64,000 nucleotides of DNA from Cloeon dipterum (Eukaryota > Arthropoda > Insecta > Ephemeroptera > Baetidae). Position numbers and translations under genes: made by a program. The first letter of the stretch is position 1. Each line of letters begins with the position of its first letter. The DNA is taken from NCBI RefSeq assembly GCF_949628265.1, contig NC_088789.1, positions 30,745,883-30,809,882 of the forward strand, read 5' to 3'. The notes below the pieces were generated by a model that was given only the letters and a program-made list of their open reading frames with translations, did no database searches and had not been told where the DNA came from. Shown here in pieces: positions 45,591-57,154 of this stretch.

Positions 45591-47356
45591 ATGCAGCAGC
45601 CGAGAGTGAGAGAAGGAAAAACTCCGATTCAAAAGCCGCTGTGCAGACTGTGCGAGTGTCCGACGTCGGACGGCCACGTCCTCGCGTCGCAGGTGGACAG
45701 GCTCAAGCTGAGGAAATGGGCCATGGAGGTCATGAACCTGACGGAAGAAGACGAAAACTTGCCGGACGTGGTCGAAGAAGACGCTTTGATCTGCTATTTT
45801 TGCATCTGGCAGGCAGAGTGAGTTTTTTCACGAGATTAAAAATTTAGTTTTGATTTTAACGCGTGTTTTAGGTTCGGGGATGAGTCCGGAGATGAAGCTG
45901 TTGCTTGGTGGCCGAAAAATCTTGATTTGGATGAAAACGCTAGGGTTCTGCGTGAGAATTATTCAAGTATGGAATTTTTATAAAAATATTTTGTGAACGC
46001 CTTATTTTCTATTGTTTAAATTTTACAGTTGGAGATGTGGAACAGTGTTGGGTGCAGTTGGAAGAGATTGATCTGCCCGAATACGAAAAGGAAATCCCCG
46101 AGGAGAGGAAATGCGACAGTGCAGTTTGTCTTTACTGCGGCAATAGTTACAACCGACTGATGGAACACGTCAAACTGATGCACAAAGAAGCAATCAAATG
46201 CGGAATTCGGGGCTGCACGACTTACTTTCACACCGAGGAGGAAAAAGAGCAGCAAATGCAGCACGACTTTCACGCGAACCAATGCGAAAGCAGGAAAATT
46301 CGTTGTAAATATTGTGAAACCGTCCTTTTTCTTTCCTCGTCGAGTAATTTGAAGAAGCACATGTTTCGCAAGCATCCGGAATTTCCGGTGTTGTGCACGC
46401 GTCCAGGCTGCAACGAGTACTTCAAAACCAAGTCCGAAATGATCCTCCACTTCAATTCGCACAAACGAGCCATAAATCAAGATCTTTACCAATGCAAGCA
46501 CTGTGAGTATTTCACCACGAAGATGTCCACTTTGAGTCGACACGTAGAGGGGAGGCACATGCCAAAGGTCTTCAAATGTAGCAGTTGCAACGCTAAATTC
46601 GGCTCGAAAGTGTTAGTGAATGTGCACAACCAACAATATCACACTTTTGACAAGTGCAAATCTTGTGGCCAGGACGTGGCTCCCGGGATCATAGCACGCC
46701 ACAGAAGACAACGTGTTTGCCCCAAATGCAAACTGAGATTCAAGTGCTTGGGTTTGTATCAATTGCATAAGAAGAGCTGCAAACAAACACCATATAGTTG
46801 CAAGGAGTGTGGAAAATCTTTCAACAAGTCTTCTAAGTTGTATATCCACTTGAAAAAGGTTCACACCGAAACCGCGATTGTTCACTGCGAGCATTGCGAC
46901 TTTTCTACATATGCCAAGACTAGATTGAGTGTCCACTTGCAACGCAAACATTTGCCAAAGACGATCAAGTGTGATGAGTGCGACAAATTGTTCGCATCTG
47001 AATCATTTCTCAAGGATCACAAACAGAGGTGGCACAAATACGTTCGTTGTGCGGAATGTGCTCAGGAGATGTGCACTCAAACCATGTCTAAACATCGGAC
47101 CGTCAAGATTTGCCGCTGCTGCAAGTGCAAGTTGAAGTGCTCAGGACTTTTTCAAAAGCATAAGAAGAGCTGCAAATCAACCGGTTGCAAAGAGTGTGGA
47201 AAAACGTTCAACATGAGTTGGAAGTTGAATTTACACATGCATAGAGTTCACAACAAAGGTGTGATTTTTCGCTGCGACCATTGCGACTTTTCTACAGTTC
47301 ACAAGGGCAGCATGGCGCGGCACATGCAACACAAACATTTACCGCATTTACCATAA
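45591..47356 (+). CDS. ZAD C2H2 zinc-finger protein (tandem copy 2)
   Basis: Exons 45591-45817, 45872-45966 and 46029-47356 give 549 residues. It is a recent tandem duplicate of the gene at 42262, with the same ZAD, introns, EQCWVQLEEIDLPEY segment and about 15 fingers. Differences are concentrated in fingers 3-4 (CKYCETVLFLSSSSNLKKH; FKTKSEMILHFNSH) and in single residues of fingers 6-9, which would alter DNA preference. In the first Cys pair region IWHAE became IWQAE. It ends HLPHLP through a short duplication before the shared stop. AATAAA is near 47629. Confidence 0.92.
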
Positions 47357-47530
47357 CGCGGTTAGGTGTGGAGAGTGCAGCAAATTGTTTGCCATGGAAT
47401 ATTATTTGCTCAAGCGTTCGTAGTGCAGAATGTGCTCGGGAGACGGGAGATTAACCGCCTCAACATGGATAGACAACGGACCGGCCGCTGCGAGTGACAG
47501 TTCAAGTGCCAGGGAATTTCAAAAAGCATG
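47357..47530 (+). pseudogene. Fossil zinc finger after the stop (copy 2)
   Basis: The same relic as at 44022 follows the stop (cgcggttaggtgtggagagt), here with a further deletion in the finger. Its presence in both copies shows that the C-terminal finger was lost before the tandem duplication. Confidence 0.6.
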
Positions 47531-47754
47531 TTATCTGTCTGCAGAATAATACATAGTATACTATTGTGAAAAGTGCCCGAAATATTAACCATACTGTCAA
47601 GCTGCACATTGATGTAAAAATTGTGCCAAAATAAATGAATACTCTCATCCGGAAAAATTGTTGCCTTTTTAATCGTAATAACCTACCAAAATATTGTCTT
47701 TTACGGTTAATTTGCTTCACTTTCATTTTTTAATGGTGCACGTGTGTGCCATTT

Positions 47755-47975
47755 GCCTGATTTTCCTTTTGACGAGAAGTTTAGATAATTTATAATTCTC
47801 TCGCTCCCGCTGTTTTCTCCCCGATGCGTACCGAAATTCAAAAATCACGAGGACGCCAATCAGATCGCAGCAATCAACGCGGGCTGAACGCTGATTGGTT
47901 GCCTTTAAAAACTCGAGAAGGTTAAGACAAGGAGTTAATAGCACAACACAAATTTGAACGTATTTAAGCTGGAAA
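47755..47975 (+). promoter_or_regulatory. Repeated upstream module 3 (before an ankyrin gene)
   Basis: Third copy of the zinc-finger upstream module, including the gctgattggttgccttt CCAAT region. It is followed at about 48080 by ctactccttgtcgcacac, which also occurs in the leaders of the two zinc-finger genes. Here the next gene is an ankyrin gene, not a zinc-finger gene. Confidence 0.5.
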
Positions 47976-48449
47976 TCTAAAGCTTTAAAAGATTATGAGA
48001 ATACATATAATTATTAATTGAATTTAAAAAGTGAAAAAAGGCTGTAAAAAACAAACAAAAGAAGAAACCAGCTTAAAATTTTCTACTCCTTGTCGCACAC
48101 ACGACTCTGACCACTGCTAAAGGCGGTGGAATTGTGAATTGTTGACTGACAAACACCTGCTGACGGTGATTCGGATGTGTTAATCTAAAACAGTCAGCCA
48201 AGCGTAACAGACAACAGAGAAGCACGAGAAAGGGTTGCTCCAGCCCACTCCAGCCTGCAACCTTTTATATTTGACTTTTTTATACAAGTAAGTATAAAGT
48301 AAGCTGTGAAGAAGTTAGTTCTTTCTGTTTAAATACGCAGGAATAAAATTAAACTACAGAGATTGCTAAATTCGAACAATCCTTTAATAATTTATCTAAT
48401 CTGCTTTTTAACAGAAAATTCTTATCTTGCAGGACATCCCTATCTAAAA

Positions 48450-49952
48450 ATGGCTGACGCAAATGAGATGAGGATTTACCGTGAGTAACAATTTAAATTG
48501 TTATAATTGCAATTTCACGTATGTATTTTTCTTTTGCCAGAAGAATTACCCATAAGTAAACGTGGAGAAGAGCATTATTGCGAGCGATTCGATCCGTCGG
48601 CACCTCTCCAAAAAAAGCTGGAATTTATCCACAGGAATAACAAAATTCCAGCCATTCTGCACGCGGCAGAATACGGTGATTTGGAGGTATGCAAGGAACT
48701 CTTGGAGCAAGGCGAAGACGTCAACGCCACGGACGTATTTGGCTACGACGTCTATCATTTCGCCTCTATGAATGAAACCTGCGGCTTGGAACTGATCGAT
48801 TTGTTTGCGGCCCACGGTGCCATAATGAAAAGAAAAAGCTGGCAAGCAGACCTTGATGCAGTCGAGCTCGCTTTGAGCGAAAATAATAACGTAGAGTTTG
48901 CGATCAAGCTTTTCAATTTATACAAATCACCGGCGAGCTTTCTTTCGTGCTACCTGCGTCAAAGTGATGACTTGGAATTGATGAAGTTGGCTTTTGAGAA
49001 GGACCCGTCTGTAGCCAAAGTAAAGGGCGAAGACGGATTCGACAAGACTATTTCGTGCAACGTGGCGCGGAAGTTAAATCTGGACGTATTCGAGTGGATT
49101 CTTGAAGTCATCATCACTACCGAAGAAGATTTATTTTACGAGAAGAAGTGGCAACTTGACATTCTCAAGTATTCTGCCTTCAACAAGCTGCACGGTGGGG
49201 ATATCGCCAACTGCATTTTTTCTTTGCTCATCAGTAATTTGACGAGAGAAGATTTGACGCCTCTCCTCGTTACTGTCGTGTCGTCTAGGATGCCTGAAGA
49301 TGTGAACATGAACGTTGTTGGACTACTAGTTGAAAATGGTGCCTACGTGAATGCAAGAATTAATGGCAAATCCCTCCTTGATCACTTCGTGGCTTCGAAT
49401 TCATTATCGGCCGCCCAAGATGTGTACAAATGGAGCCGAAAGGAGATTTGCGCGAGCACCTTGCATTACGCCGCAGCGAAAGCGGATGTCGAAATGTGCG
49501 AGTGGCTCGTTGGACGTCCCATGGCTGCCAACATGGGAAATAAAATACCAGTTTTCCTGCACAGCGTTACAGAGAACCACAAACACGGAGCCAATCTCAT
49601 TCGTCGCTTTGATCGAATTCTGCGTGATTATGTAAATGTTGCCTCTGGAAGAGAGCCAGATGATCTAAAGACTCCACTCCAATCGGCCATGTATAACAGA
49701 AACCTCGGAGTTGCAGAAGCTTTGCTAGAAATAGGCGCCGATTTGAACGTGAAATATAATACCTATAATTTGTTAATGTACTGCCTGTGGAACAATTTTC
49801 TGGACGGCGCCAAGCTTGTGTATGCCAGAGACAGGAGCCAGCTTGGTACGGATGCATTAATGAATTTAGCTTTGCATCTGGCTAAATTTAATAAAAACAA
49901 GACAATGGAACAATGGCTGCGGGGAATTGCAGTGTCCCCTATTGGACGCTGA
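48450..49952 (+). CDS. Ankyrin-family protein, 480 residues
   Basis: Coding exons 48450-48480 (MADANEMRIY) and 48541-49952. The donor is gtgagt and the acceptor ttttgccag, and phase is kept through a split Gln codon. A 5' UTR intron is likely (donor caa|gtaagt near 48289, acceptor cttgcag before 48433). The start given here is preferred because the sister gene at 62788 has the same short first exon. Family marks: FDPSAPLQKKLEFIHRNN, IPAILHAAEYGDLEVCKELL, FGYDVYHFASMN, EKDPSVAKVKG, NLGVAEALLEIGADLNVK, and GAKLVYARDRSQL near the end. No enzyme domain. Its upstream region is a copy of the zinc-finger upstream module. Confidence 0.88.
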
Positions 49953-51633
49953 TCAACTCTATTTATTTTGCTGGAAAACTCAATATATATTTACACTTTT
50001 TATTTTAATATCAATTTTATATTTTTCAAAATAGTCATTTCATATTACAGAAATAAATTATTCTAAAGATTATATTCATCTAAAAATCTTGTGTAATTTC
50101 CAACTACGCGCTTCCCTAACACAAAATGTTTTTTAGCCGAACTATACATTCAGCAAAGAGTTAAAATACTTTTAACATTATTAAAATTTTGATAAATCGG
50201 ATCAAATGTGTTATTAAATTTTTGTAAAGAACGAAAAGCATAATATAAAAAGAGAAGGCGATATAGGTCCTTGTCCCTTGAGGCGGCTTGCAATTCAGGA
50301 CCAATAATCCTTTGGCGCCGTGGGCATTCGACCGTCGAGACATTCATCCCGCACGCATTGTGCCCCGATGTCAGGTGGCGCGACTGGCAATGATCCACAT
50401 ATTTTGGCCAAGCACCATCATATTTGTATGGTAAAAATTGCTAAAAAAGCATAAAAAAGCGGCTTGGGAGAGGATCTCAGGTCGAATACCCTGAAAAAGG
50501 TCGTCAGGGTATGCTAGGTCCAAGCACAGACCGAGAACTATCTAAAAAGGGGTGGTGGTTGACAATTGGGCGAGTGGATGAATTTTGGCGGAAAAAAAAC
50601 ATTTTTTTTGCATCTTTAAAGCTTTATGGAACCTTAGGGGTGGAGAGCAAACACCCCTTAATTTTTAGCTACTCGGAGCTAATTGATATGAGTTCAACGG
50701 TGGTCATTTTTTGCAATTGAGATGCTTAGAACCTGAGATTTGGAGGTACAAAGTTTAGAAAAACGCCAAATGACGGTAATTTTTCACTTGATAAAAACAA
50801 ATTTAAAAAAAATTAATTAAAAACACATCTGTGCATCAGATGAGGTAAATAGGAGTTTAACGGGGGGTATAGGTTTAGAAATTCTGATAGTTACAATTTA
50901 AAATCCGAGATTAGGATCTGCGAAAATCACGAAAAGTGAAAAAAAATGCCTTATCATTTCGCGTTTTTCTAATCTTTGCAAGTCTGTATCTCGGGTTCTA
51001 AGCACCTCGCTTGCAAAATCTACCCACCGTTGAACTCGTCTCAATTAAGTCTGAGTAGCTAAAAGGTTAAGGGGTGTTTGCTCTCCACCCCTAAGTCGCC
51101 ATACAGCTCGAAAGATATAGGATATAGCAATCGCTTGGTTTTATTTTTGCCAAAATTCATCCACTCGCCCAATCGTCAACCATGAGCCCTCATTAGATCA
51201 TTCTCGGTCTTGGCCTAGACATATAGCATACCCTGACGACCTTTTTCAGGGTATTCGACCTGAGATCCTTTCCCAAGCTGGTTTTTATGCCTTTTCAGCA
51301 ATTTTAACCACGCATGATGGTGCTCGACCGATTTTTTTTATCTCACCTTTCACTTTAATTGCTAATCGTTCTTTCAAAAATTATAATAGCAAAAATTAAT
51401 CGGATTTATCAAAATTAGAATAATGTTTTAAGTATTTTTAAACCCTTTGCTGGATTTCGCCAGCTTAAGAACATTTTGTGTTAATGAAGCGCATAGTTGG
51501 GAATTAAACAAGATTTTTTATGTATAGAATAATTTATTTCTATAATTTGATAAATATAAAATTGATTTTAGAAGAGAAAAGTACAAATAAGTGTTACGTG
51601 CATTGAGTTTTCCAGCGAAATAAATAGAGCTGA
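49953..51633. other. Convergent intergenic region
   Basis: Lies between two ankyrin genes whose 3' ends face each other. The main content is foldback B (50406-51330). No gene seen. Confidence 0.6.
50406..51330. mobile_element. Foldback B, about 925 bp
   Basis: Long inverted repeat. Left end: ggccaagcaccatcata, then ggtcgaataccctgaaaaag, gtcagggtatg, gggtggagagcaaacacccc. Right end: the complements in reverse order (ggtgtttgctctccacccct, gcataccctgacgac, cttttcagggtattcgacct, gatggtgctcgacc). Arms are about 430 bp; no transposase. Right-half fragments lie at about 53640-54180 and 58690-59150, and a short related piece at 34660. Confidence 0.85.
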
Positions 51634-53111
51634 TCAGCGTCCAATAGTGGACACTGAAATTTCAATCAGCCATTGTTCCATTTCCTCGTTTTCAAACGTT
51701 TTAGCCAGATCCATAGCGATTTCCATAATTCTACTACCCGCCTGCAGCTGGCTCCTGTCTCTTGCATACACAAACTTGGCGCCCTCCAGAAAATTCATCC
51801 CCAAACAGTACAACACCAAATTGGAATTCACGCTCAAGTCTGCACCAATCTCGAGCAACGCCGCTGCAGCTCCAAGGTTTTCATTCTTCATGGCCACTTC
51901 GAGTGGAGTAAGCGGAGGGTCGTATATTGCGAGGGGCTTATTTACACGCGAACGAACCAAAGGAGCAAAAATCTTAATGAGAACTCCACCTCGCGTCTTC
52001 ATCAGCAAAAAGGAGTTAAGAAAGAATGGTATTTGAGCCACCATGTTGGGGTCATTATTGAAACACTCAACCAGCCACTTGCACATTTTCGAGTTCTTTG
52101 CAGCGATACAAAAGGTGCTAACGCCAATCTGTCTTGGGTTCAGATTGTGAAAGAACTGGGCGGCCCGAATGGAACCTTTCGCCACGCAGTGGTCAAGGAG
52201 TGTGTTTCCTTCAATTCTCACATTATTCAAGTTGGCACCACGCTGGACCAACATTTTGACGACTTCAAAGTTGACCAATTCCAATAAGTCACTGGACATG
52301 ACACGGACAATAAGATCCGTCGATTCTTCCCTTGTCACGCCATTCTTGATGTGGTCAGAAAACATGAATCTGGCGATTTCCTCGCCATGTTTCGCGTTGA
52401 GTGCGGCGTACAGAAGAATTTTCAGTTGCCATTCTTTACTTTTGACCAAGTTTTCGTCGAATCTGCCGGCGATCTCGACAATCCATTTAAATTTTTCCAA
52501 ATGGCCGGTACGTGCCGCATCATGCGTAATTCTCCTATCGAATTCATGACTGTTTTTCACTTTGAACACAGACGGATCCATCTGAAAGGCAATTTTCAAC
52601 AAATCTAGATCTTCTAAAATGCAATGCGAAATAAAACTTTTCGACGATTCCGGTGAATTATAGCAATTGAACATGTTGATTGCAAACTCAAATTCCGAAT
52701 AGCGAAGAGCTATTATCACTGCATCAAGACCAACATTATTTCTCCTTTCCATTTTGGCACCGTGATCCTTGAAGAAATCGATCAATTCCAATCCGCGCTC
52801 ACGGTTGTTAAGAGTAGCGCAGTGATAGACGTCGTTGCCATATTTGTCCGTCACGTTGACGTCTACGCCTTGCTTTACTAGTTCCTCGCAAACCTCTGAA
52901 TCGGCCAATTCTGCAGCAACCAGAATGGCAGGAACGGCAACTCTGTTATTTTTAACGAACTCCACGAATTCCAACTGTTGTCGAAGAGGTGCTTTTGGGT
53001 TGAATTCCAGTTGCTCTACAAAAGGAAAATCCTAAAAATTCCAGTTCTGGCCATTACAAGACATAACTCACGGTCATTGTCGCTCGTCGTCTCTCTTGGG
53101 TAGTCGTCCAT
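51634..53111 (-). CDS. Ankyrin-family protein, 473 residues
   Basis: Minus-strand exons 53111-53072 (MDDYPRETTSDND) and 53015-51634, joined through a split Gln codon with donor gtgagt and acceptor ttttgtag, the same design as the genes at 48450 and 62788. A 5' UTR acceptor (cttatttcag) lies just upstream of the ATG. Family marks: PKAPLRQQLEFVEFV, VPAILVAAELADSEVCEEL, YGNDVYHCATLN, MDPSVFKVKN, NLGAAAALLEIGADLSV and GAKFVYARDRSQL, ending STIGR like the gene at 48450 (SPIGR). An intracellular binding role is inferred from the fold only. Confidence 0.88.
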
Positions 53112-55129
53112 TTTTAAGGAAAACCTGAAATAAGATAAAATGAATTGGTGCGACGAGAAAGGTATATAAAAAGGGCAGATTTTAAATTTTAGCATGTTTA
53201 CTTCAAAAGAAACCACCCATGGCCCGCTATCACCGCCAAATTATCAAAAAGTTTAAAGAATTCGATTAAACGAATGAAGTAAAAATATTTAAAAGGGTTT
53301 TCATTAAATAAATTTTAATTGAGTCTGCTAAGAGTAGAACTTACATTAGTAAAATAAAAATAAAGTTGGCAGGAGCGTCCCAGCGTCCCTAATAACTCGT
53401 GATTTCTGCTGCTTGGCTGACTTTGGAATAAAACTTCTGTTAATCAAGGCACCTTCACCCTTAAAAGGTTAAGCAGCGTATGCTCTGTAGTCCGTCTCTT
53501 TTAAGGGGAGGGAGATTTTCAAACCTTGGCGTGAATCTGACATCTTTGACTGTTAATCTCCTGCTAGAATTCAACCATTTGCAATCAAGACATTATTGCA
53601 TTAGTCTTGACTTCGGACGCTCTTATAAATTTAAATAGAAATCAGTATACGTCAAAAGCCTTTCTGTGCATCAGAAGAGGTTAGGACGAGTCTAACGAGG
53701 GGTAATTTTGGCAGTTCTGATATTAAAAACCCGAGATTAGGATTGGCAAAAATTACGAAAAATTAAAATTTTGTCATAATTTTGCGTTTTTTTAAACTTT
53801 GCAACTCTATTATCTCGGGTTCCAATCATCTCAATTGCAAAAACTACCCACCGTTGGACTTGTCTCAACCATTTCTGAATAGCTAAAATGTTAAGGGTCG
53901 TTTTCTCTCCTCCCCTAAGTTGCCATACTGCTTTAAAGATGGAGCAATGAGCGGCACCACGTACGCTAGTAGCTTTAAACGACACGAATAAAATGGTTTT
54001 ATTTTTCCCAAAACTCATCCACTTGCTCAATCGTCAACCACGAAACCTCTTTAAATAATTATCGCTCAGGGCTTGGACCTAGCATACCCTGATGACGTAT
54101 TTCAGGGTAGTCGACCTGAGATTTTCTCCCTATCCGGTTTTTATGCTTTTTGACCACATATATGATGGTGCTCGGCCAAATTGTGTGGATCTCGCACATC
54201 ATTGACCTTCGCCAGGTTGCGCCACCTGATCTCGTGGCACAACGCGTGTGGCGCGATTGTGAGACTTCGTTCAAGTTCTACGAAATTAAGCTATAACACT
54301 GATTTTATTAAATCAACATGTCCAATGGTCAATTAAATGAAAATCGCACGCGTCGGGCGTGAACTGATTGCGAGCGGTGACAAAATCAAGCTTGTCAGAA
54401 TTTTGATAGTGTGTTTTATGATAATTTTTCATGATCCGTAAATTACAGTAGAAAATATAATAGTAAAATTGCGTGAACAAAGGCACTAAAATTAAAAGCT
54501 GGATCTGCATTGTTAAAAGTATGCATCTAATTAACAAAATAATTATTTTAAAAATAAGGGTTTGAAGTAGGAAAAATAGATTCTTGCCAAACTCCCATAT
54601 GATTAAAACATTAAGATGGAGAATTTTTCGACCATCTTACCAGAAACGTTGCTGTGCTGCTGCGTCGCGCCCTGAAACCGTGTTGGTTCGCTGGAAAAAA
54701 CATTATTTACTCAAAAGGTTGGCGAACCTCTCAAGCACCTTTCGAACAAGCGACGTGAAGCTGATCGGCCGCGGTATTTTCGCACGTCTACTTTTTGCCC
54801 ATCTTTGTGAATCAGCGACACGGCTGCTGTTTTCAGTCCGTAGAATTTCATCCGCCGGAAAATGTGGAACGAACTGCCGCTGACGGCCGCCGAATAGTTT
54901 TTCAGCAAATACGCAGTTATTTTTGCAACGCAGCTCGGCGTTGCAGCAGAAATTGCAGGTATTCAGGGGCAAGATGCAACCCGGCTGGATAACAAATTTC
55001 TTAGTAAATAGAGGGTAAAGATGAAAAAACCAATAACCAAAACCACTTAGAATGGTTCGTAGCTTCGTTAATTTCAGCAGTAGGGAAAATATGTATACTT
55101 ACGCGCATTATTAAATTCAACCGAGCTGC
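53112..55129. other. Repeat-rich intergenic stretch
   Basis: Contains the foldback B fragment at about 53640-54180. From 54590 to 55010 it has a GC-richer block with overlapping open frames on both strands (for example LPETLL near 54640 and CNFCCNAELRCKNNC on the minus strand) that look like a decayed coding sequence of unknown type. The block from 53640 onward is duplicated at 58690. Confidence 0.4.
53640..54180. mobile_element. Foldback B, partial copy
   Basis: Right-arm-like sequence: gtgcatcagaagaggttagg, aaacccgagattaggattgg, taagggtcgttttctctcct, catccacttgctcaatcgtc and tagcataccctgatgac. Nearly identical to 58690-59150, as part of a larger segmental duplication. Confidence 0.65.
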
Positions 55130-55133
55130 TTAA

Positions 55134-55568
55134 AGAGGAATGATATTGGAAAAGCCTGGAAAATGCTTGTTTCCAATGCATAAACTTATCCCTTAGGATT
55201 CAGTTAAAGCCTAAATTGACCTGAGAAGCACTGTAATTTTTCGAGAAAATTGGCTGGAAAGTTACCGTGCTTTTCAAATGGTAAGGGCTGTCTCCTTACT
55301 TGAAATCCGATTTAATTTCAAAACCAAGAGTTTCCCCAATAAGTTGCATACACAATTGGACAGATCTCGACGAGAGGAATCGGAATATGCCAAGAAAATA
55401 TGTTCAAGCACTGTACATTTTTGGAGAAAATTGGCAAAATTTGAATTTTTACTGTAGGAAGGTCATTTTTTATTATTGCAAATTGTTGAACAAATTGTTT
55501 ATCGGTCAATTGTTTATTGCATAGAACAATTCAAATAATTTTCAATTGTTGCCCAGTATCATTCCACT
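55134..55568. mobile_element. TTAA-flanked MITE (piggyBac-type target)
   Basis: 435 bp bounded by TTAA at 55130-55133 and 55569-55572. Ends are agaggaatgatattgg and, at the right, ccagtatcattccact, an imperfect 16 bp terminal inverted repeat (14 of 16 matching). The duplicated locus at about 59341-59360 has the uninterrupted site (gagctgcttaaaagtttaag), so the empty site is preserved in this window. No coding capacity. TTAA duplication is typical of piggyBac-superfamily elements. Confidence 0.85.
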
Positions 55569-55883
55569 TTAAAAGCTTAAGAAATGAAAGCAGTAAGTGC
55601 GCGCAACTTATGCGACGAACACCCAGAATAAAATATAATATGGCGGCCTCATATTGAAGGGAATGCGCGGCTTAAATACAGACTTTCCTCCTTCTCAGAA
55701 TCATTTCAATCAAGGGAAAGCCAACTTCTGATAAAAGTTAATATATTTCCTCAATTCTTTAAATCGCGCTAAAAGTGTTCAAATTTTTCTAATTTTGTTT
55801 TCTCCCTGATAGCAGCACTGGGAACGCTTATTAGCCACCTGCAACCTTCCATCTTTCACTCAGGTTCAGGTGGACAATTAGAC

Positions 55884-57154
55884 ATGTCGTTTCAAAGAGC
55901 GCTTTGCTCGATTTGCGAGCGTCCGACGGTGGACGGCGCTGTCCTCGCTGTTCACGTGGACAAGGAAAAACTGCAGAATTGGTTCCTCAACGTCAGCAAA
56001 CAAGAGCTGGCCGAGGAAATCGAGGACGAAGACAAAATTTGTTACTTTTGCATCTGGCACGCCGAGTGAGTTATAAGGAATATAGGAATTCCTCGTTTTT
56101 ATTTTAGGAATTTTCCTTTAGGTTTCTTTGGAAATTCAATGGAATGTCAGACGAGGCTTTCGTTTGGTGGCCCAGGAATTCGGATTATTCGGACGATGCT
56201 GCGAAGGAGCTGCGGAATTACTATTTTGGTAAAATTCACGCTTTAAAACCCCTGTATTATATGGTTTGTTTAAATATTTTTTCTTTTATAGAGGGGAAAT
56301 TGGAGCAGTGTTGGGTGCAGTTGGAGAAAATTAAACTGCCGCAAAGTGGCGACGAGGAAACACAAATCGTTGAAGCTGAAACGCGGCCGAGGCGATGGAA
56401 ATGCATCTACTGCGGGAAAAGATTTAAATATTCTTATCATTTGTCTAAACATATGAAGAAAATGCACAATGAAGCCATCAGATGTGAAAACCATAGCTGT
56501 GTGACTTATTTCCACACTCTTGAAGAAAAAGAAGAGCACAGCAAGAATGTACACGAGAATTCAAAGGAACGAGACACATTCAATTGCAGTTTTTGTGGAA
56601 AGGAATTTGAGGGACCAAAAAACTACAAATGTCATGTTCGCCAAGTTCACAAAGCTTTTCCTGTAAAATGCTCTCATCGTGGTTGCTTGTCATTTTTCAA
56701 AACCAAAATTGAAATGAAAATTCACTTTGACTCTGTTCACGAGAACGATGACATGACAAGAAAATTTAGATGCAATGATTGTGATTACAAAGCAATGGAC
56801 AAATATCATTTGGAACGGCACATAGTTTGCAAGCACTTGCCGAAATATTTGAAATGCAAAAAGTGTGAAAAAATGTACTCGACTGAATCTAGTCTAAGGA
56901 AGCATGTATATCGAACTCACAATTTCAAGGCTTGTACTTATTGCAAATTGGTTGTTTCCATCGGCTATTTCAAAAGCTATCACCTGAAAATTAAAAAGTG
57001 CCGTCACTGCAAGAGCAAATTTGAATGTTCTGGTTTGTACCAAATGCACTTGAAGTCATGCAGAAAGAGACAATTGAAATGTGACAAGTGCTCGAAATCA
57101 TTCAAATTCAAATACAGCCTGGCTTATCACATTAGAAAAAAACACAATCGGTGA
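55884..57154 (+). CDS. ZAD C2H2 zinc-finger protein (second pair, copy 1)
   Basis: Exons 55884-56065, 56122-56228 and 56292-57154 give 383 residues. The ZAD Cys pairs are in LCSICERPT and ICYFCIWHAE; then comes an EAFVWWPRNSDYSDD segment and EQCWVQLEKIKLPQ, parallel to the genes at 42 and 46 kb. Nine C2H2/C2HC fingers follow from about residue 130, including CIYCGKRFKYSYHLSKH and CDKCSKSFKFKYSLAYH. Intron 2 (63 bp) has no in-frame stop, so its retention would add 21 residues without breaking the frame. Probably a DNA-binding nuclear regulator; targets unknown. The leader (gccacctgcaaccttccat) is shared with the sister at 59671. AATAAA is near 57262. Confidence 0.92.

Noticed and set aside
54584..54992. 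Overlapping frames on both strands, possibly an F-box or Cys-rich gene
   Set aside because: No single frame carries a continuous domain, and stops interrupt the plausible stretches. At most a decayed gene.
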